Shown here in pieces: positions 57,001 through 64,000 of a stretch of 64,000 nucleotides of DNA. Each line of letters starts with the position of its first letter. Within the stretch, counting starts at the first letter, position 1. Source of the DNA: Dastarcus helophoroides. Taxonomy: Eukaryota > Arthropoda > Insecta > Coleoptera > Bothrideridae. Location of the stretch: contig CM053327.1 in the NCBI GenBank assembly GCA_028583605.1, positions 28,319,126-28,383,125 of the forward strand. Reading direction: 5' to 3'. The notes beneath the pieces were generated by a model. The model searched no databases. It had not been told where the DNA came from and was given only the letters and a program-made list of their open reading frames with translations. The position numbers and the translations under genes are program-made.

Positions 57001-59130
57001 CTGAAAATTCTGAAAATGTTGACTTATTTAAAATTTTGGATTTATTGCTAATTCAAATAATGATATTGACACTTTTTGAAAATTTAGGCCTTTTCTCGAA
57101 ATTCTAACTGAAAATTTGGGCCTTTTTCAAAATATTGACTTTTTTTTAATTTTCAATTTTCTACAAAGACTTTTTTTAATGAAAAATTACTCTTTGTTGT
57201 TGATTCAAAAATTCCGACTATCTTAAAAAATTGGAATTCTGCGTTGAATTGAACTTTTTTTGAACAATTCCGCTTTGAAAATTTCGAATATTCCGAATGG
57301 TTTAATTTTTTTAAAAACCTCGAATTTTTTTCAAATTCAGATAACAAAATTCAAATTTGGTCCTTTTCTTGAAATTCTGACTGAAAATTTGTATTTCTTT
57401 TTAATATATTGATTATTTTTATTTTCGGCTTTTTCTCCAAATTCGATCTTTGTTAATTAAAACTTTTTTTGAAAAATTACTCTTTGTTGAAAATTTGAAC
57501 TATTTATTTGAAAACTTCAAGATCAAGCTTTTTCTCAAATATATACAAAAATATCTTTTTTTTTTGAAAATTTTTATTGCAAATCTCGAATTTTTTGAAA
57601 ATCAAGACTAAAAAGTTGACAATATTCAAAACTTCGGCTTCTTTTTAAAATGCTGACTGAAAATTTTTGCGAAAATTTCCGTTGCTTAAAATATCTTTTT
57701 TTTAAACAAAATTGAAAATAATGATTGACTTATTTAAAATTTTGGATTTATTGCTAATTCAGATAATAATATTGACACTTTTTCAAAATTTAGGTCTTTT
57801 CTCGAAATTCTGACGGAAAATTTGTGCCTTTTTCAAAATATTGACTCTTTTTTTTAATTTTCAATTTTCTACAGAAACTTTTTCATTGAAAAATTAGTCT
57901 TTGTTGTTTCAAAAATTCCAACTATTTTGAAAAATTGGAATTCTGAGTTGAATTGAACTTTTTTTGAACAATTCCGCTTTGAAAATTTCGAATATTCTAA
58001 AAATTAAAATTTTTTTTTAAAAACGTCGAATTTTTTTCAAATTCAGATAACAAAATTGACACTTTTTTCAAAATTTGGTTCTTTTCTTGAAATTCTGACT
58101 GAAAATTTGTACTTTTTTAAAATATATTGATTTTTTTTATTTTCGACTTTTTCTCCAAATTCGATCTTTGTTAATTAAAACTTTTTTTGAAAAATTACTC
58201 TTTGTTGAAAATTTGAACTATTTATTTGAAAAATTCAAGATCAAGCTTTTTCTCAAATATATACAAAACAATCTTTTTTTTTGAAAATTTTTATTGCAAA
58301 TCTCTAATTTTTTGAAAATCAAGACTAAAAAGTTGACACTATTGAAAACTTCGGCTTCTTTTTAAAATGCTGACTGAAAATTTTTGCGAAAATTTCCGTT
58401 GCTTAAAATATCTTTTTTTTAAACAAAATTGAAAATAATGATTGACCTATTTAAAATTTTGGATTTATTGCTAATTCAGATAATAATATTGACACTTTTT
58501 CAAAATTTAGGTCTTTTCTCGAAATTCTGACTGAAAATTTGTGCCTTTTTCAAAATATTGACTGTTTTTTTTAATTTTCAATTTTCTACAGACTTTTTCA
58601 TTGAAAAATTACTCTTTGTTGTTTCAAAAATTCCGACTATTTTGAAAAATTGGAATTCTGCGTTGAATTGAACTTTTTTTGAACAACTCCGCTTTGAAAA
58701 TTTCGAATATTCTAAAAATTTACATTTTTTTTTTAAAAACGTCGAATTTTTTTCAAATTCAGATAACAAAATTGACACTTTTTTCAAAATTTGGTTCTTT
58801 TCTTGAAATTCTGACTGAAAATTTGTACTTTTTTTAAAATATATTGATTTTTTTTATTTTCGACTTTTTCTCCAAATTCGATCTTTGTTAATTAAAACTT
58901 TTTTTGAAAAATTACTCTTTGTTGAAAATTTGAACTATTTATTTGAAAAATTCAAGATCAAGTTTTTTCTCAAATATACATATACAAAAATATCTTTTTT
59001 TTTGAAAATTTTTATTGCAAATCTCGAATTTTTTGAAAATTAAGACTAAAAAGTTGTTCTTTTTAAAATGCTGACTGAACATTTTTGCGAAAATTTCGGT
59101 TGTTAAAAATATCTTTTTTTAATAAAATTT
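57000..59130. repeat. tandem array, unit about 710 bp, three copies
   Basis: GACTTATTTAAAATTTTGGA recurs at about 57021, 57727 and 58444 (with GACCTAT in the last). Each is followed in order by TTGACACTTTTT, CTCGAAATTCTGAC, TTCCGCTTTGAAAATTTCGA and AAGATCAAG. No frame is conserved. Confidence 0.88.
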
Positions 59131-61400
59131 AAAATAATGACTGACTTTTTTAAAAGTTTGATTTTTTTCTAAAAGATAGTTATTTTGTGACGTTTTGACT
59201 ACTTTTTAAAATTCAACTTTTTCTGGAATTTTGAACTATTTTTGAAAATCTTTTTTATTAATTTGGCTTTTTTCGCTAAATTAGACCTTTCTCAAGAATT
59301 CGACTTTTTCTCAAGAATTCGACTTTTTCCTTAAAATTTACCTTTTTTTCTCCGAATTTCAAATTTTTCGTCAAATTTCAAATTTTTCTCTAAATTCCGG
59401 TTTCTTTGTAATTTTTAACTTCTCTAAAAATTCCACTTTTGTTAAAAATTTGATTTTTTTTTTAAAAGTCGACCCTTTTAAATTCCGATTTATTATTGAC
59501 ATTTCGACTTTTTTTAACAATGTAGACATTTCGACATATTAACTTATCAAAACTTTCTTTTTTCAAAATTTTGACTTTTTTTTTCAAAGTTGGTTTTTTT
59601 GATTGAAAATTTCGATTTCTTTTGGAGATTTCGACTTTTTCGACTTATTTGTAAATTTTGACATTTTCGAAAAATTAGATTTCTGCTGAAAATTTGAATT
59701 TTTTTGAAAAATTCGGTTTCTTTGAAAATTTTGAAAATTCTGAAAATTTTGACTTTTAAAGTTTTGGATTTTTTACAAATTCAGATAATGAAATTGTCAC
59801 TTTTTCAAAATTGAGGCCTTTTCTCGAAATTCTGACTGAAAATTTGTCCTTTTTTCAAAAGATTGACTTTTTTTAATTTTCGACTTTTTCTACAAAGACA
59901 TTTTGTAAATTAAAACTTTTATTGAAAAATTACTCTGTTGAAAATTTAAAGTATTTATTTGAAAAATCTTGAATTTATCAACATTTTCTCAAAAATATAC
60001 AAAAATCCCTTTTCTTTTGAAAATTTTTTATTGAAAATCTCGACTTATTTGAAAATTAAGTCTAAAAAATTGAAACTACTCAAAACTTCGGCTGTTTTTT
60101 AAAATAATAACTGACAATTTTTGCGAAAATTTCAATTGTTTAAAATATCTTTTTTTTTCAATAAAATTTAAAATAATAATTGACTGACTTTTTTAATTTT
60201 TTTTCTAAAATATCTGACGTTTTAACTACTTTTTAAAATTCAACTTTTTCTGGAATTTTTAACTATTTTCAAAACTTTACGTTTTTTTTCCTGAAAATTT
60301 AGCTTTTTTCGCTAAATTAGGCTTTTTCTCAACAATTTGACTTTTTCTCAAAATTTACATTTTTTTTTCCAAATTTCAAATTTTTCGTTAAATTTCAAAT
60401 TTTTCTCTAAATTTCGATTTCTTTGTATTTTTTCATTTTTTTAGAACATTTCACTTTTTTAAAAATCTGATTTTTTTAAAAGTCGTCCCTTTTAAATTTT
60501 GATTTATTATTGACAATTTCGACTTTTTTAACAATGTAAACATTTCAACATATTAACTTTTCATAACTATCTTTTTTCAAAATTTTGACTTTTTCTCTCA
60601 AAGTCGGCTTTTTTGATTGAAAATTTCGATTTCTTTTGGAGAATTCGACCTTTTTGTAAATTTTGACATTTATGAAAAATTAGATTTCGGCTGAAAATTG
60701 GAATTTCTTTGAAAAATTCGGTTTTTTTGAAAATTTTGGATTTTTTTACAAAATTCAGATAATGAAATTGACACTTTTTCAAAATTTAGGCCATTTCTCG
60801 AAATTCTGACTGAAAATTTGTCCCTTTTTCAAAAGATTGACTTTTTTCTTAATTTACGAATTTTTCTACAAAGACTATTTGTAAATTACAACTTTTATTG
60901 AAAAATTACTGTTTATTGAAAATTTGAACTATTTATTTGAAAAATCTTGAATTTATCAACTTTTTCTCAAAAATATACAAAAATCCCTGTTTTTTTAATT
61001 GAAAATCTCGACTTTTTTGAAAATTAATACTAAAAAATTGACACTACTCAAAACTTCGGCTGATTTTTAAATTGATGACCGAAAATTTTTACGAAAATTT
61101 CAATTGTTCAGAATATCTTGACTTTTTTAAAATAAAATTTACATTTTTGTTTAAAATATTTATTTATGTTGAGAAATTCGACCTTTTTAAAAATTTGATT
61201 TTTTTCAAATATCTAGTTTTCTTCATGACGTTTTGATCACTTTTTAAAAATGTGTAAGTTTTTCTGAAATTCAACTCTCTGGAATTTTGAACTATTTTTG
61301 AAAATATAACATTTCGATTTTTTTTGAAAATTGGACTTTTTTTTCGAAAAATTAGACTTTTTGTCAAGAATTCGACTTTTTCTTAAAATTTAAATTTTTT
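59131..61400. repeat. older, diverged tandem pair, unit about 970 bp
   Basis: AATTCTGACTGAAAATTTGTCC recurs at about 59836 and 60805 with a similar series of blocks between. The units are related to the 710-bp array but longer and more diverged. No genes. Confidence 0.65.
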
Positions 61401-62925
61401 CTCCAAATTGTTTATTGGTAAAGTTGTCAAATTTTATGCTTTACAATTTTTATTATAAACGTTAACATCATAGAAACTATAGAAACGAAGATAATTGCAA
61501 AAAACTGATTTTTAGGAAATTTGACCTTGAATAATTTACTAACGGTTGACCATATAAAAAAATGTCTTTGACAAAACTTGTGGCAAATTTTATGCTCTAC
61601 AAATTTTATTATAAACGTTATCATCATAGAAGCTATAGAAACCAAGATAATTGCAAAAAACTGATTTTTAGGAAGTTTGACCTTGAATAATTTACTAGAG
61701 GTTGACCATATCAAAAAATGTCTTAAACAAAACTTGTGGCAAATTTCATGCTCTACAAATTTTATTTTAAAATTAACATCATAGAAGCTATAGAAACCGA
61801 GATAATTGCAAAAAACCAATTCTTGTAGGTTTGATCTTAAAAAATTTACTAACTGTTGGGCATATGAGAAAATATTTGTTGGTAAAGTTGTCAAATTTTA
61901 TGCTTTACAATTTTTATTATAAACGTTAACATCATAGAAGCTATAGAAACCAAGATAATTGCAAAAAACTGATTTTTAGGAAATTTGACCTTGAATAATT
62001 TACTAACGGTTGACCATATAAAAAATGTTTTGAACAAAACTTGTGGCAAATTTTGTGCTCCACAAATTTTATTATAAACGTTTACTTCATAGAAGCTATA
62101 GAAACCGAGATAATTGCAAAAAACCAATTTTTGTAAGTTTGATCTTAAAAAATTTACTAAGTGTTGGACATATGAGAAAATATTTGTTAGTAAACTTGTG
62201 GCAAATTTTATGCTCTACAATTTTTATTAAAATTATTAACATCATAGAAGCTTTAGAAAGCGAGATAATTGCAAAAAACTGATTTTTAGGAATTTTGACC
62301 TTGAATAATTTACTAACGGTTGACCATATAAAAAAATGTCTTAAACAAAGCTTGTGGAAAATTCTATGCTCTACAAATTTTATAATAAACGTTATCATCA
62401 TAGAAGCTATATAAACCCAGATAATCGAAAAAAACCAATTTTTGTAATTTTTATCTTAAAAAATTTACTAACTGTTGGGCATATGAAAAAATATTTGTTA
62501 GTAGAGTTATCAAATTTTATGCTTTACAATTTTTATTATAAACGTGAACATCATAGAAGCTATAGAAGCTGAGATAATTGCAAAAAACTGATTTTTAGGA
62601 AGTTTGACCTTGAATAATTTACTAACGGTTGACCATATTAAAAAATGTCCTTAACAAAACTTGTGGCAAATTTTATGCTCTACAATTTTTTTTATAAACG
62701 TTAACATCTTAGAAGCTATAGAAACCAAGGTAATTGCAAAAATCTGATTTTTAGGAAATTTGACCTTGAATAATTTACTAACGGTTAACCATATAAAAAA
62801 ATGTCTTAAACAAAACTTGTGGCAAATTTTATGCTTTACAAATTTTATTATAAACGTTAACATCGTAGAAGCTATAGAAACCGAGATAATTGCAAAAAAC
62901 CAATTTTTGTAAGTTTAATCTTAAA
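61400..62925. repeat. satellite-like array, unit about 155 bp, ten copies
   Basis: The mark TTTATGCT(T/C)TAC recurs ten times; ends of ATGCT lie at 61440, 61596, 61753, 61904, 62059, 62214, 62370, 62523, 62679 and 62835, so spacing is 151-157 bp. Units fall into two types. Type A ends with CTGATTTTTAGGAA...GGTTGACCATAT. Type B ends with CCAATTTTTGTAA...TGTTGG(G/A)CATATGA. The order is A A B A B A B A A B, so the array is largely built of A-B dimers. Frames of up to 155 codons here are repeat by-products. Confidence 0.92.
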
Positions 62926-63917
62926 TTTCCGTTTCTTTGTTATTTGAACTTTTTTAAAAAAAATCCACTTTTGCTAAAAATTTGAATTTTTTTAAAAAGT
63001 CGATCTTTTTAAATTTCGATTTATTATTGACAATTTCAACTTTTTTAAACAATGTAGACATTTCAACATATTTACTTTTCAGAATTTTCTTTTTTCAAAA
63101 TTTTGAATTTTTCTCTCAATGTCGATTTTTTTGATTGGAACATTCGATTTCTTTTGGAGCTTTCGTCTGTTTAAAAAAAATTGAGTGTTTCTCGAAATTT
63201 TTAATTATGATGAAAATTTCGACATTTTTGAAAATTTGTTTTTTCTACAAAGTAAATTTTTTTCAAAGGTTTGACCATTTTTTTAAAAAAGACAATTTTT
63301 TCGAGATTTTAAGTTTTGGTGAAAATTTCGACTTTTTTAAAATATTGCCAAAAAATTTCGATCTTTTCGAGAATTAAACTTTTTAAAAAAAAATTGGATA
63401 TTTTTGAAATTTCAATTTTTTCTCAAACATTCCGGTTGTAAAACAATGTTAAATATAACCTTATTAAAAAAGAAGTTGATAATTAGAAGGCTGAAATAAA
63501 TGAAATAAAATAATAAATTCTGTTCATATTACATTTTTCTGAAATTGTGACATGCCACTAAATAACAACAATCTACACACTAATAGTAAAAAATTAAAAA
63601 TATTAAAAAATACACAGTAAAACATCAGTACAAAGAAATATGAATACAAAAAGTCAAAATTACTCCCTACTGGTGCAAACTTGGAGCACAATCTGCAAAC
63701 AAAGAAAAATTCAAACGCACATCATAAAAGACAACACAGTCCATGGTATCTCTTCATATAATTTACATGAGACTATAAAACTGATGAATTGGCAAATTAA
63801 ACAGCTACATACATAATTATAAGAAAATATGCAAATCAAAAATATGCGAATCAAAATTTAGTGTTAAATAAATTAAAAAATAAAGAAATATTGCAAATAG
63901 AAAAATATGAAACTTAC
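62926..63917. other. AT-rich region to the right edge
   Basis: Quasi-repeat to about 63430, then unique AT-rich sequence that may be intron of the gene whose exon starts at 63918. No other gene is seen. Confidence 0.4.
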
Positions 63918-64000
63918 TAATACGTCTTCATGGCACCACGATCGACTCTTTCTTTCGTGCTATTTGAGAGTTGTAGTGCCCGTGAAGAAAAAGAATGATT
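63918..64000 (-). CDS. possible exon of an unidentified gene, cut by the window edge
   Basis: On the minus strand the frame is open from the window edge and reads SRALQLSNSTKERVDRGAM. It then reaches TATTA|GTAAGT, a consensus splice donor at 63917. Base composition is less AT-rich than its surroundings. I do not recognise the protein. If the donor is not used, the frame stops at TAG two bases further on, and this would be the C-terminus instead. Confidence 0.35.

Noticed and set aside
61427..62863. Several frames of 70-155 codons on both strands
   Set aside because: They repeat with the 155-bp satellite unit and differ by frame from unit to unit; no homology.

Overview
The window is an AT-rich piece of an insect nuclear genome. 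The evidence is a DIAP1-like inhibitor of apoptosis, an Inturned orthologue, short 48-53 bp introns beside introns of up to 9.7 kb, and Tc1/mariner, hAT and LINE debris. The order is not decided by the sequence; a beetle would fit but is only a guess.

Seven transcription units are supported. In order they are: a DIAP1-like BIR-BIR-RING protein (+, 3551-4582); an ARL6IP4/SRp25-like nuclear protein (-, two exons, 7025-8764); inturned, the planar-polarity/ciliogenesis effector (+, seven exons, 9539-24219); an FBXO2/FBXO6-type glycoprotein-recognising F-box protein (-, one coding exon, 26303-27274); MOCS3/Uba4 (-, six exons, 28581-30271); tRNA-Asp(GTC) (+, 31705-31776); and a membrane-anchored EPHX4-type alpha/beta-hydrolase (+, two exons, 39962-50817). 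A last open frame ending at a consensus donor (63918-64000, -) may be an exon of a gene beyond the right edge. The ARL6IP4-like gene and inturned are head to head with 774 bp between their start codons. The genes are unrelated housekeeping, developmental and metabolic genes, and no shared pathway is evident.

Most of the rest is repeat. Four hAT-type insertions have perfect 8-bp target duplications (7258-7786, 19211-22662, 20642-21175 nested inside it, 51213-55198). The 3.5 kb and 4.0 kb ones carry no transposase, only AT-rich quasi-repeats. A degenerate 3.2 kb Tc1/mariner element (33307-36524, TA duplication) has inverted arms of about 1.3 kb that take in the 5' half of its own transposase. 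Two LINE fragments lie next to a 2.2 kb polypyrimidine tract (about 45.7-47.87 kb) inside the epoxide hydrolase intron. Tandem arrays with units of about 290, 680, 530, 710 and 155 bp fill long stretches.

The most interesting signal is a small foldback element present in five copies (10403, 23084, 38082, 39096, 42483). Four copies have perfect 10-12 bp target duplications and the fifth an imperfect one. Its core is a hairpin that keeps its pairing by compensatory change and resembles a hammerhead ribozyme: CTGANGA, helix II, GAA, palindromic ACGCGT, then a short closing helix. A second point is that inturned exon 3 contains two opposite one-base frame shifts that cancel.
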